Part shown: positions 49,173 to 59,528 of the stretch, in pieces
How the letters are laid out: every line of letters starts with the position of its first letter
Position numbering within the stretch: the stretch's first letter is position 1
Assembly: GCF_001640805.2 (NCBI RefSeq)
Contig: NC_066849.1
Span: forward strand, 767,598 to 831,597
Length of the DNA: 64,000 nt
Source: Lates calcarifer
Taxonomy: Eukaryota > Chordata > Actinopteri > Centropomidae
Direction of reading: 5' to 3'
Made by a program: the position numbers and the translations under genes
Notes under the pieces: generated by a model
The model's input: only the letters and a program-made list of their open reading frames with translations
What the model was told of the DNA's origin: nothing
Database searches by the model: none

Positions 49173-49179
49173 GTTTCCC
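49122..49179 (-). promoter_or_regulatory. Programmed -1 ribosomal frameshift signal (gag-pol)
   Basis: The heptamer G GGA AAC (49179-49173) ends directly at the gag stop TAG (49172-49170) and is in the X XXY YYZ register. A 5-nt spacer (49172-49168) follows. Then comes a stem of 9 base pairs (49167-49159 with 49144-49136; seven Watson-Crick, two G-T). GGGAC in the loop (49153-49149) can pair with GTCCC downstream (49126-49122), giving an H-type pseudoknot. Slippage by one base passes the gag stop and enters the pol frame. GGGAAAC is a known frameshift heptamer in retroviruses. Confidence 0.85.
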
Positions 49180-50624
49180 AACAGTTTCTGCCTGCCTCCT
49201 ACTCTGCACCCTCTTGCCCAATGTGTGTCATTGCCGCACTTGAAACAATGATTGCAGTCCTTTTTGTCCTGCTGACATGCTACACATCGTCTCTTTGGCC
49301 TCTTGAAAGCAGTAGGTGGAGCTTTTGTTTGGTCGTCATCAACAGTCTTTTTTTCACGCTGGACAGTTTGTACAAGGGATGCTACTTGACCTGTTAGTTC
49401 CCTGATTGCTGTATTACTCTCCTCCATTTTTGTAAATAAGGGGTTCTCTTTAATCGGTTTGGTGGGCTTAGCTGCAACTGTGATCTCTAGTTGATCATTT
49501 TCATCATCATCTCTCTCTACCGTGCTCAGACTTGCTCTATGAGTGACTTTATTTGTGCCTTTAATCTTTTGAGCTCTCTCATTTTCATTGTACTGAGCGA
49601 TTTGCATTTTCTGCAGAAGCAGCTCATCACTACTGTTCTCATCCTGTAGATACATCCTCATTTCAGCTCTTATGTTATCATCATCATCATTTGACAAGCC
49701 TGTCATGATAGACTGAGAACATTGGCTATGAACTAGCTCTCGGTTATATCTTAAGCCTGACTGGGCACGCTCAGATGCGAACAAGACCTTTTGACGCAGA
49801 TCAAGTACTCGAACCAGAAAATCAAGTGCAGTTTCACCAGGTCCCTGTGCAGCTTTTGACAGTTGTTGGTACAGTACAGTTGCATCCTTTTCTGCATAGT
49901 GGGCTCTTAGTATTTGTCTAAGAGTAGCTAGGGTGAGATCTGTTTTCCCCTCTAAATAGCTCCTCAATTTCAAGCCGGGATTTACAGCACGTATCACAGC
50001 CTCCATAATTTCTTCTCCTGGATAGCCTTTCCTTAAACCACTTTCAATCTGGTGTTCAAGGCTGCTAAAACTCAAAGTGTCTTTTGCCGTCGACTCACCA
50101 ACATGTCCATTTATCCTGAAGTCTTTTCTAAATCCATTTGAAGGCCAGCAGTTGTTGCTGATGGAGTTTCTGCCTCTGTCTTGAGCCCCCTCGTCCTGCG
50201 TCACCTCGCGGGTCACCGGTGTCGCTGGTGGTGGCAGAACCCGTGTGCAGTCTCCGTGTTGTCGCCCCGACACAGGCTGAGCCGAACGAACCGTCTCCTC
50301 CTCCGCCTCCTCGGCCGCAGGTGAAGAGAAGAGTGGCGCCGCTCCCGCGTCGTCGGTCTCCGCTGGGTGCTTCCGCAGGGCCTCGAGTGTGTCGTTTAGC
50401 TCCAAAAGCACAGACATGCCTTCGTCTTCCCTCTCCAGAAACTCTTCACGTTCACAAAACTTTACAATGTGCTTAACGAGTGCGCGGCGAGTTTTATTCT
50501 TAATGTCCTCCGAGTCTTTTCCCGCAATTTTACAGTACTCACACACTCGGTGCAGCTCTTTCACAGTCAGTCCAAACAGTTTAGCCTCTATTTCCAAAAG
50601 GAACTCTTCTCGGTGCTCCGACAT
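49170..50624 (-). CDS. gag: Gag polyprotein of the gypsy-type retrotransposon
   Basis: This 484-residue intact frame starts at MSEHREEFL; I chose this ATG (A at -3) because the open frame upstream has no other ATG. The N-terminus (LTVKELHRVCEYCKIAGKD, then a basic helix) looks like a small SAP-type or matrix-like fold. A low-complexity acidic and proline-rich linker follows. The capsid-like region includes GYPGEEIMEAVIRAVNPGLK and DLTLATLRQILRAHYAEKD. Near the C-terminus is one CCHC zinc knuckle, CFKCGNDTHWARGC (about residues 460-473), preceded by two more cysteine pairs. It should form the particle and bind element RNA. Its last sense codons are the slippery site. Confidence 0.9.
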   Translation of the reverse strand: MSEHREEFLLEIEAKLFGLTVKELHRVCEYCKIAGKDSEDIKNKTRRALVKHIVKFCEREEFLEREDEGMSVLLELNDTLEALRKHPAETDDAGAAPLFSSPAAEEAEEETVRSAQPVSGRQHGDCTRVLPPPATPVTREVTQDEGAQDRGRNSISNNCWPSNGFRKDFRINGHVGESTAKDTLSFSSLEHQIESGLRKGYPGEEIMEAVIRAVNPGLKLRSYLEGKTDLTLATLRQILRAHYAEKDATVLYQQLSKAAQGPGETALDFLVRVLDLRQKVLFASERAQSGLRYNRELVHSQCSQSIMTGLSNDDDDNIRAEMRMYLQDENSSDELLLQKMQIAQYNENERAQKIKGTNKVTHRASLSTVERDDDENDQLEITVAAKPTKPIKENPLFTKMEESNTAIRELTGQVASLVQTVQREKKTVDDDQTKAPPTAFKRPKRRCVACQQDKKDCNHCFKCGNDTHWARGCRVGGRQKLLGN

Positions 50625-50812
50625 TTTGCTTATAACGTTGCTGAATCGTCGACACTTGGAAAAACAACAAAACAAGACGATGTCGTACTAGCTAAACTTC
50701 AACTGTAGCTAACGTTAGCTCACGCAGTTGGCGCTACTCTCACACCTGTCCGACGTTACTGTTTTTTCCCGGAGTTGAAAAAGTCCTCTGCTGTGAAGTA
50801 ACATTCGTCGTT
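50625..50812 (-). other. 5' leader of the retrotransposon RNA
   Basis: About 190 bp between the primer-binding site and gag. It contains a perfect 14-bp palindrome, AGCTAACGTTAGCT (50707-50720), and a short T-run. Packaging and dimerisation signals of LTR elements normally lie in this region, but none is proven here. Confidence 0.7.
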
Positions 50813-50830
50813 ATCTCGGTGGAACCTCCA
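50813..50830 (-). other. Primer-binding site, tRNA-Gln type
   Basis: Three bases inside the 5' LTR the minus strand reads TGGAGGTTCCACCGAGAT. Its complement, ATCTCGGTGGAACCTCCA, is the 3' end of vertebrate cytosolic tRNA-Gln including CCA, with no mismatch over 18 nt. Confidence 0.88.
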
Positions 50831-50833
50831 AAT

Positions 50834-51167
50834 TGTTACACCACTCAGGCTGCGACGATATTGGTGTAGATTGTAAACGTTCACTTTTATTCTTCTCCTG
50901 CAGGACTAATGGCAACATATAGCAAACTGTCGAAACTCGGTCGGGCACACACACACACTCTCTCTGGGCGCTCACTCACAACTCCAAGAAGAGAAAAAAG
51001 AAAACTTATCCTCCTTCTTCTAGGCTGGCAGCAATTCACCACAGATTGTTTTTCTCTGCCCCCTACTGGCGGGTGTAATTACACTCACTCTGACAGCAAC
51101 TAAAAATGCCTGTATATTCTTAAGTGACATCTTAAATGAATAAAACTAATAACACTCAGGTGCTACA
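50834..51167 (-). repeat. 5' LTR of the gypsy-type element
   Basis: It is 334 bp, TG..CA, nearly identical to the 3' LTR. As the 5' copy it should hold the element promoter. I see TATATG on the sense strand about 45 bases before the AATAAA (50886-50891) but cannot fix a start site. The CTCF-type motif is at 51056-51069. Confidence 0.93.
51056..51069 (-). promoter_or_regulatory. CTCF core-motif match in the 5' LTR
   Basis: The same 14-bp sequence and orientation as in the 3' LTR, about 7.07 kb away. Confidence 0.6.
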
Positions 51168-51171
51168 ATAG
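51168..51171. repeat. Target-site duplication, right copy (ATAG)
   Basis: It matches 43754-43757 on the other side of the element. Confidence 0.75.
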
Positions 51172-52422
51172 CAGATGATTCCTTTCTAATACATTTCCTG
51201 TGTGATGAGTTGAGTTGCAGAGATGACGCAGTTCTGTGAAGAGAGAAACTGGCATTTGGAGGATGACAGAAGTGTGAATGTCTGTGGGGAGATGATAGTT
51301 CCAGCAGAGAACACCGAGCAGGTTCTTATTCCCCCATCAAACCAGCACCTCCACCTATTGCCCAGGGCTTGGAGGCAAATTATCAAAGCCCTGCCAAAGC
51401 AGCCAGGGGTTCCACAAACAACCAAAGTTCTAATTATTATTTTATGGCTGGCAATTTTATATATATCTCCGGATGTTTTAAAGGTTCTTCTTCTGCTAAT
51501 TTAAGAGCAGACGTGTACAAAGCAGAATTCAGCTGAGGCCTAAAGAGTTAAGATATTTCCCTCCTTCCTGTCTGCTCGGAGGGGCAAAGAAGGTGAAAGA
51601 TAAGAGAGAAATGTGAATTGTGAGTCTCTAAAAGCCTCATTATTTTGATCTGGTGGTATTCCTTATTCACTTTTGCTGCTGAGACCTTCTTGCATCTGGA
51701 AAGAGGAGAAAAAAATTTAATTGGGCTTTCATCTGTATTTTTCAGAAGTAGACCACCAGGAGTCTGTGGGGATCTGAGGATGAAGTCCCAAAGACTGAAC
51801 AGATGAAACATTTTATATTAAGACAGGAGATATTTCTCCTGTGAGGGGCAGAATGTCTTGACAGTAGTCATTCAGCAGTGACTTCCTCTGCATCAAATGC
51901 TCTTGTACTCCAGCTCCCTTTCAACCTTCACTGCCAGCGGATATCACACTATCTCTGTGTAAAAGGGGGCTACTAATACTTCATTGAATGTTGCTGTTGC
52001 TTTCACACCAGCACTACAACCTTGAACTTTTCTTGACATTACCTGTTATCAGTTAAAACAGACATTAAACAGACTTCACTGCCAGCTCTGTAATTGTCTG
52101 ACTGAGCTAATGTATGAATTGTCCAGATAATGTCTGGACCTGATTCTCTGGACATTGTTCGGAGTTCATTTGTGAAAACAGCTCAAGTTTCAACCAACCG
52201 GTCATAGTCAGCATGTTTAATCTAAAATGCTGTTAATTTGACATTTTAAATGGAAGCCATAGAAGGTAGGCTAATATTTTTAAGTTCTGCTGGTTTTAGG
52301 TTTGCATAAAGCTGGTCTGGGTAGCTTTACCCAACTTACAGAAAAAACATTTTTCCAACTCCCTATCAGTGGTGACTAGCCAAATAGATGGGTGGGTTTT
52401 ATTACTCTGTCTCCAGTCAAAT

Positions 52423-52665
52423 ACATCCATCTATCCATCATTATAATCCCATGAAGAGCTGAGTTGTATTGTTTGGGGGTATTGGAGCCTGGCCCAGCTC
52501 ACATGGTGTAAGAGTCAGAGTACACCCTGAACAGGACAGACATTTACACCTATGGGCAACTTAGAGTAACCTGCATGTTGTTGTATTGTGGGGTGAAACT
52601 GATGCAACCCGAAGACACCCACATGTGCACAGAGAGATTGAGCAAGCTCCATACACAGCATTTTT
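52423..52665 (+). repeat. SINE-like teleost repeat (CATCCATCCATTATC family), degraded
   Basis: It reads CATCCATCTATCCATCATTA, GGAGCCTGGCCCAGCTCACA, ACACCCTGAACAGGACAG, ATTTACACCTATGGGCAACT and TTAGAGTAACC in the family's order, with many changes. Confidence 0.6.
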
Positions 52666-55195
52666 ATACTTAAGTGGCCATTAGAGTTGATTATGGTTCA
52701 GTTTTTTCAAAATGCTGCTTGCAGTGTGACCATTGTGCACTTTTACCATCAAGTTAAGTGATAAAATATTGATGTTGCTGCAGATGAGGCTGCAATGTCT
52801 TCCCGTGGGAAGTTGCTTTAGCCCTTCATTATACAGTAATGTTACAGAAAGAACTCAGTCATAGTTGTAAGTATAGGATAAATAGAGACAATGTTCTCAG
52901 ACTATTAATTTAGTTAGTTTGGTTGACCATGTTTTACACTGTTGTTTCTTGACATAACTGCTCCATTCTATAACAAGATATAAATGAACAGCTGAATATG
53001 ACTAGAATGTAAAAAATGTAAATGAATAAAGCATTTAACATTTAACATTTTTCTTTTTGGGGTTTAAGTTGTTGGGGGACTTCAACTCATGACGTCGGTA
53101 TTTATAAAATCCTAGATACAGGCTTGTCCACACACAACAACAGGACCTTGCTACAGTACGGTAATAGTCACTGCATCATTGCTCCTCATACTAATACAAG
53201 AGATTAATAGAATTTGTTTTGTGGTGCTTAAATAAAAAAATAAAAAAAAACCCAATCATTTGAAACAGTAACTATGATGTCTCTTTCTGGAAAGAACAAT
53301 GTCAGGAACTACTTCTTTGGCAAAAAGTAGTTCCTGTGTAAATTGTTAGCAGTGTGTTCTGTGGATTATCCAGAGTAAACATGGACCTGGTTCTAGAGAG
53401 AGATCATGCTGTCATTTTGAAATACACCTCTACTACTTAAAGTGGTGCATCAACTCTTCATGGTCACCACCTGCTGATGGCATCAGTATAAGATTTCCAC
53501 ACTCCAAGTCAAATGTGCTACACCAGTGGCTTTTCAGAGTTTCCTAGAACTGTCCAACCTTTAACAGACAAAAAGACTGTCTAAAATGATCACAGAAGTG
53601 TGGCTAAAAGAAGGGTTGCACCCATCTTACTTCCCCTCTGTTTATTTCCCATTACTTCAACCTAATTAGCTACTTGCTAGCAAGCTGTTAACTCATCTAA
53701 ATGATGTAACGTTGTGGCAATATCAAAGCTGTGCAAAATAAATTAAATGCTTGTTGAAAACTTTGTAGCTACATAGATGCAATTAGTCCCTGACTCTGCC
53801 CACTGTTTGTCAGAGTGAGTCATCAGCAGAGCTGCAGTGTTCATGCAGTAATACTGAAACTGCCATCAACTACTAACTGGACAGAGGTCAGACAGATAGT
53901 TAGGTTGACTGAACATTCTCCCATATTCAAACTATATACACCAGTGATCTTGCTATGTCTAACTGAGTCATAAGGCTTTGAGTAATGTCTGTAGAATTTC
54001 TCACATGTGCTGCTGGGTGAAATTAGAAGAACAGGGCTGCACCTTATGTACGTCATAGTGTGCATTCATGGTCTGTCATGGTGATAAATAATGAAACGCA
54101 GAGCTCCTTTTGATACTATTGCAATACTGAGGAACTGCCTTGTATTGCTCTAACTTGAGTTCTAAAGATTTTCAACTTCATTTGTTTTTGTCAGGCTTGT
54201 TTTTAACATCTTGTTGCCATGATTCAATGACCCCATCTCCACTTACTCTTTACATGCAAGCTGTATGATATCTTGATAATCTGACCTGGCAATTAAACCT
54301 GCCCACATTATGATGGGATCTCAGTTAGCAAATTATGCAGGTAGATGTGACTGATCTATCAATACGCAATGTGTCGCAGGTCAAGGACAATTCAGGATTC
54401 TACTGAGGGGAAAACAATGCCAGCCTCTTCCTGTATACCCCTCATAGAGCCGATGTGAAAACCATTTTGGTTCAGTAAATTTCTGCTCAGTCAGGCTGGT
54501 GGAGATAATTATTGTTGTCCTCTCAGCCTCTCACAGGACAGGTGACTTTGAGAACAGTGATGGCAGTTGTTGTCAGTGTGGATTGAACAGATTGGATGGA
54601 CTCTGGATTCCCTGTAAGAGGGTAATCAGAGCCAGTGGAGAAGCTTGCTGGCACTAGTATTAGACTCTGTCTGTCATGTGACCCTTTTGACCTTTGTTGC
54701 AGTTACGCTGCTTCCTGTACCCTTAGGTGCTCAGATGTGGAGACCAATAGAATTACATGTGCCAGTGTCTTGTACCTAATTACCATGTGTGGCTGCAGAG
54801 GTCGCTGTTGCTCAGCACGTTACATAGTGCTGCTTTAAATCTGGACTTGTGAGATGTTATGTTGAGATGGAGTTACTGAACAGTTAGGATCAGCACTGCA
54901 GAAAGCAGAGAGTAGGAACAAAGACACTGTACTTTTCATGTTCACAGCAGATATAAACCAGCAAACAAAAGCTGTATATGCTGTTAGTCTCTGTGGATTT
55001 TTATTGCAGAATAAATCAACAGGAGCTGGACTCAAGTAGAATCAATAAGCAACCTCCTTCTGTAATAAAAAACAAAAACAATGTGATCGCAGGGATTGTA
55101 GAAGTGAAGTGAGAGAGGGAGCAGGAGGATACAGTGATCCCCTCCTGCCCAACATTTGTTTTAAAATTACTGGCGTAAAATCTGAGGTATACCTG

Positions 55196-55196
<1 letters not shown>

Positions 55197-55250
<54 letters not shown>
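55197..55250. repeat. CA microsatellite with CATACA lead-in
   Basis: Three ACATAC units pass into an uninterrupted CA run to 55250. Confidence 0.9.
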
Positions 55251-55256
<6 letters not shown>

Positions 55257-55703
55257 GAGGCTGCTTATGGGCATCAGAACTTTTTAACATTTTAGCACGT
55301 TCACCACTGGTTTATAATCACCAACGAGTAATCCCTCATTTACATGATTACAACTGACAGCTTAGGTCCAACTTTTACTTTTTCAATCTCATTTTTCTTG
55401 TAAATAACAGGTAAATATAACTTGTAAATAACGTACTGTGATAAGATCTCAGCCAGGTGTAAATGATGTCAGTTTGACCACCTTCTAAAGAAAAATGTTT
55501 CAAATGTTTTAAACTACCTGAGACTGCCTGTCAAAATACTACAGACAAGTGTTTCCTCTGGAAATGAAAACCAATTAGAGCCCATATAGCAGCTCTGCCT
55601 CTGAGGGCTCTCCGGGGACAGCTTCAGTGTAGAAGACGGGGGTCATGTGACTGATGGGGATAGCCATGCAAACACTTGAGCTAGCAGCCTTAGCTCTGAT
55701 TAC

Positions 55704-55910
55704 AGGGTGCAATCAAAAGGTTCCAGGACTGTTCCTGTTCGAAATGAGTCAGAGTGCAGCATGGTAATGTGCATGCAGCAGATGCGAGCAATAACTTTCA
55801 TAAGTCAGTATTCTGTGTTTTCTGTGTACATTGTGCAGTCAATATCATTTTGTGGTTATATCTCACTCAAAGCTAGTAATTATTCTTTGTGCTCTAACAA
55901 CGCCTTTTAC
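55704..55910 (+). repeat. 5' part of a mariner-like element
   Basis: The block CAGCATGGTAATGTGCATGC followed by AAGTCAGTATTCTGTGTTTT recurs with small changes at 57875-57925, in front of the second mariner relic. The recurrence indicates that both are the leader of one mariner family. The transposase of this copy resumes only at about 56207, after a LINE-type insertion. Confidence 0.55.
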
Positions 55911-55924
55911 TGACTGTCCTTAAA

Positions 55925-56156
55925 TTTAACACTGCACTTGGCAAACATGCTTTTATGCTCTCTGCTCCTAAAGCCTGGGACAATTTGCAGATTGATTTAC
56001 AATTTACTGTCTTCTCCTGTCTCCATGTTTGTCTGTTTTTTTTTAATGTTTTGCTCAGAATACCCTATTGCTGCTGTCTTGGCCAAGGCTCCCTCAAAGA
56101 GGAGATCTTGCAATCTCAATGGGACTCACCTGGTTAAATACCTGTTAAAATAAAAC
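55925..56156 (+). repeat. L2/Rex-like LINE 3' end
   Basis: A short coding remnant AFMLSAPKAWDNLQ matches the usual C-terminus of fish L2-type polymerases (AP.LWN.LP pattern). It is followed by the 3' UTR blocks CTTGGCCAAGGCTCCCTCAA, GAGATCTTGCAATCTCAATG and CACCTGGTTAAATA, ending in AAAATAAAA. Only the end is present, as with typical 5'-truncated insertions. Confidence 0.7.
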
Positions 56157-56206
56157 AGATGAAATTGGAAATTTAAATTTGCAATTTCACCTTCTGACAT
56201 TGCAAA

Positions 56207-56470
56207 AGTGCAGTCTGTTGGGATCTCTGTCGTCAGGCCCAGGATGACTCAACTTTCATGTTGAGAATCATCACTGGTGACCATTATAGGGTCTACAGCT
56301 ATAACCCACAGACCAAACAGCAGTCCTCACAAGGAAGAACCTACAGTCTCCAAAACTGAAGGAGGCATGTCAGACTTGTCTTTTTTTCAATATTGGCAGG
56401 GTTGTGCACCGTGAATTCGTCCCCCAGGGGAAGACTGTCAACATTTTATTCCAGTGGTTAAATAAGGTTA
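56207..56470 (+). pseudogene. Mariner transposase relic, copy 1
   Basis: In shifting frames it reads DDSTFMLRIITGDHYRVYSY, then NPQTKQQSSQ, then VVHREFVPQGKTVN. This is the mariner transposase core: IITGDE(T/S)WVYxYDPETKQQSSQW and VHxEFVPxGQTVN. The catalytic aspartate block is altered (GDH for GDE) and a stop separates the blocks, so it is inactive. Confidence 0.75.
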
Positions 56471-57864
56471 AACTGAAACACTTAAATTAGGGAGATATCA
56501 TGGTTAGAGCTGATGAGAAATCAAACAAGTTAAGTCTCAGATATCAAAATCAGATGTTCCATCCTCCATACTGACTTTACTTTAAACTCTATGCTATTCC
56601 TGCAAGGCACTCAGTATGGGCAATGGATGTAAATAGTGAGGTACAGAATCCTCCAATATTGATGCAATTCCTTGCGATAGTGGGCTGAAGCAAATTTAGC
56701 TTAATCAGCAAGGTGAAGTGTAACCTACGTGCTTTTGACTGTCTGTGTCTTCTGCATAAATCCTCAGGAGTGTACATCACTGCTTAATATCTTGAGATCT
56801 AATCACAATATGGGTAGAATCTAGATAATGAGCACACTTCTGAACTGTATTTACAAAAATGTAGATGAAAGGGCCCCATGATCTGATGTCATTATTCAGA
56901 TAATGTATCCAGACACAGATTTCACCTACTACCAAGTGGAAATGGAGCCATGATGAATGTGTCTGTAGCTAAAAATAACATTTGTTTGGATAGCTGCTGC
57001 ACACTCAGGTTTTTCATTCTAGAATAGTGAAAGGACAAGGCAGGTGAAAAGTAATTTTGTTAGTACCCACACAGTATCCAACTCTACTCCTGTAGACTAT
57101 GGAGGCCTCAACAGTCCACTGATGAAAAGGACAGACAGAGGAGAGGAATCAGAAACCAGTGAACTTTTTTCTCAGTAGAATTTACTTGAGGCTATTCTAT
57201 GAGCCGATCAGCATAGCTGGACGACTATAGTGATTAGTGTCTGGAGGAGAGATGGAGCTGCCCAGATGGGGGTTACTTTAAATTGTACATGGTAATGGAG
57301 GTAATGTGTGAATATGTGTTTGTGTGTACATAATGAGGGCTATTCTCCACAGGGCCTCCTCAGTGAGATAAGTCTGGCCATGCTGATGCGAGCTTCCTGC
57401 TGGGTTGCTCAGCAGGGAGGCATCCAAACTAGAAAGGCAATATGGAAGCCATTGTGAGCCTCTTGTGCGCTCACATGCCTCCACTCAGCATATCCAGTGT
57501 CTGGAGCTCAGACCACTGAATCAGCTGCAACATGAACCCAGTTTCCTCACCTTCACTCAACCAGTGTCTGACTATAGGTTTGCATAGTTGCATAATTATG
57601 CTGATGAATATTTTCCCCACTTTTTCATGATGTTATATTAACACCTGTTATATTTTGAGTGTCTCCATGACCTAAAACATACATACATTCCAGGTGGCTG
57701 AAAACCATCCAGTGCAATACCTTATATCAAATACATGATATTTCCTGGATTCTCACACATTTAATGTTTCACTGGAAGATATCTTGATATATCCCAAAAT
57801 ATTTTAGATATTCTATGAGGGATTGTAAGTGGGGAGCAAATTTAAAGCTTAAAAGTGTTTGTGA

Positions 57865-58215
57865 ATGAATGGAACCCAGCATGGTAATGCGCATACAACA
57901 GGTACAAGTCAGTCAGTATTCCGTCTTGCTATAAACATCTGGACTTTTGTTACATGTATTTTTGTAACCGCTTGCAGGTGCATGTTTACGATTTCACCAT
58001 GGAGCAGAAGCAGCACTGTGTCAGAGTCTGTGAGGACATCACTACGAGAGGTGGGTCTATGACCATGACCCAGAGACCAAACAGCAGTTTTTGCACTGGA
58101 AGAGCCAGTCTCTAAGACTGAAGAAGACGCATCATACTTGTCTTTTTCTTGAACATTTGCAGGGGATGTGCACCGTGAATTTTCGCCTCTGGTTCTCATA
58201 TGTGCCAACTTTTGT
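57865..58215 (+). pseudogene. Mariner transposase relic, copy 2, internally deleted
   Basis: It has the family leader (CAGCATGGTAATGCGCATAC), an N-terminal fragment MEQKQHCVRVC, and then a jump to YERWVYDHDPETKQQFLHWK, KKTHHTCLF and MCTVNF. The deletion removes about half of the transposase, including the DNA-binding part. It lies about 1.4 kb from copy 1 in the same orientation. Confidence 0.72.
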
Positions 58216-58914
58216 TGATCACTTACAAACCCTTATAAAGGCAGACTTAGAAACAGACTATCTCCCTTTGCATCATAGGGACAATATTAGTAGTACAGGT
58301 AGCAATATAATACTTATTTCCCATTCTCTAAGCACCTTTGCAGTATTTATTCCACCCCAGTTTCACCCACTCTCAACTAGATTGCCTATAGTGCCATAAC
58401 TGTAGTGCGATAACTTAGATGCAGTATATGAGGCTCTGAATACATACACAGTACTTGTGAGCAGAATACATTAATTGTTGCTGTTGCTGCTGCACTGTTA
58501 TTTGCCCTGTATGTCTTGTTTCAGTTGCATCTATTCATACTCTAATATTCTGTGGCAGAGCAGGGAATCATATTCTCAGTTTCTCATCTATTCTTTAGAT
58601 GTCGTAGGTCCTCCCTGAGGTAATGCTCAGAGCAGAGAGACAGAGACAGACGGAGATGAGGAGAGACAGATATAGAGGTAGATCGCTAGAGAGAGGGATG
58701 AAGAAAAAGAAAAAAGATGATTAAGTCATGCAGAGTGCGTAGAGTTTGTTCTGCTGTAAAGTCAGTTTACATTTCACCTTCAGAAATTGGGGAGCCTCTG
58801 CTTCACTAGGAGTGGATGTTATTACAAGTGTTTGGGTGTTCTATTGGTACCACTGCTGTTCTGCTTTGTGAACGCTTCTTGCATAATCTACAAAAAACAG
58901 TCAGATAACATGGA

Positions 58915-59215
58915 TGTTACAGTGGTGCACTGGTTAGTACTGTTGCCTCAAAGCAAATCTTTGTTCTAACCCTGGTTTTGGACTTTTCTGTGTGGAGTTT
59001 CCATGTTCTCCCTGTTCCTGTGTGGGTTCTCTCTGGGTTCTCCAGCTTCCTCCCACAGTCCAAACACATGCAGGTTAACTGGTGACTCTACATTGCTCAT
59101 AGGCATGGGTGTAGGGTGTCTAGGGTGTACCCCACCCCTCGCCCAATGCCAGCTGGGACTGATCTAGCTCCCTGCGTTAAGTCTTATGGATAATGGACGG
59201 TTAGACAGTCAGATA
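58915..59215 (-). repeat. SINE-like teleost repeat (CATCCATCCATTATC family), long copy
   Basis: The plus strand runs in the reverse sense of the copies at 59398 and 63611: GTGGTGCACTGGTTAGTACT (tRNA A-box-like), TTCTAACCCTGGTTTTGGAC (B-box region), TGGAGTTTCCATGTTCTCCC, CTCCAGCTTCCTCCCACAGT, CCAAACACATGCAGGTTAAC and finally GGATAATGGACGG. The tRNA-like head suggests a tRNA-derived SINE. Confidence 0.65.
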
Positions 59216-59397
59216 ACATGACTGCTGCACTGAAACAGAGAGGATCTGTCAGAGTGGTGAGGCCCTAAGAGAAAACATGGCCAATCAGAATCAAAAGGAG
59301 TCCAACAGTGCCAATTTGGGAACTTAACCACTAGGAAGATTTTACTCCCTTTACTTTCAGGCTTCTGACATGGTCGTTATGTCTTTACAAGGCATGC

Positions 59398-59528
59398 CAT
59401 CCATCCATCCATTATCTATACTGCTTATCCCAATGGCAGCCAATCCCAGCTGCCGTTGGACAGGACAGATCACCAGTCTATCACAAGGCTGACATATAGA
59501 GACAAAAATTTAGAGTCACCAATTAATT
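59398..59528 (+). repeat. SINE-like teleost repeat (CATCCATCCATTATC family), partial
   Basis: It reads CCATCCATCCATCCATTATC, CAATCCCAGCTGCCGTTGGA, AAGGCTGACATATAGAGAC and TTTAGAGTCACCAATTAA, then stops matching. Confidence 0.7.

Larger units (their letters stand above)
43758..51167 (-). mobile_element. Ty3/gypsy-type LTR retrotransposon, full length, pol broken
   Basis: In transcript order (right to left) the element has a 5' LTR (50834-51167), primer-binding site, leader, gag, -1 frameshift signal, protease, reverse transcriptase, RNase H, integrase, a non-coding tail, polypurine tract and 3' LTR (43758-44093). Integrase after RNase H places it in Ty3/gypsy rather than copia. No env-like frame is present. 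The LTRs differ in only three places I can see, so insertion is recent. Pol has several single-base losses and one in-frame stop, so the copy is probably non-autonomous. It lies inside the ptprf transcription unit in the sense orientation. Confidence 0.93.
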
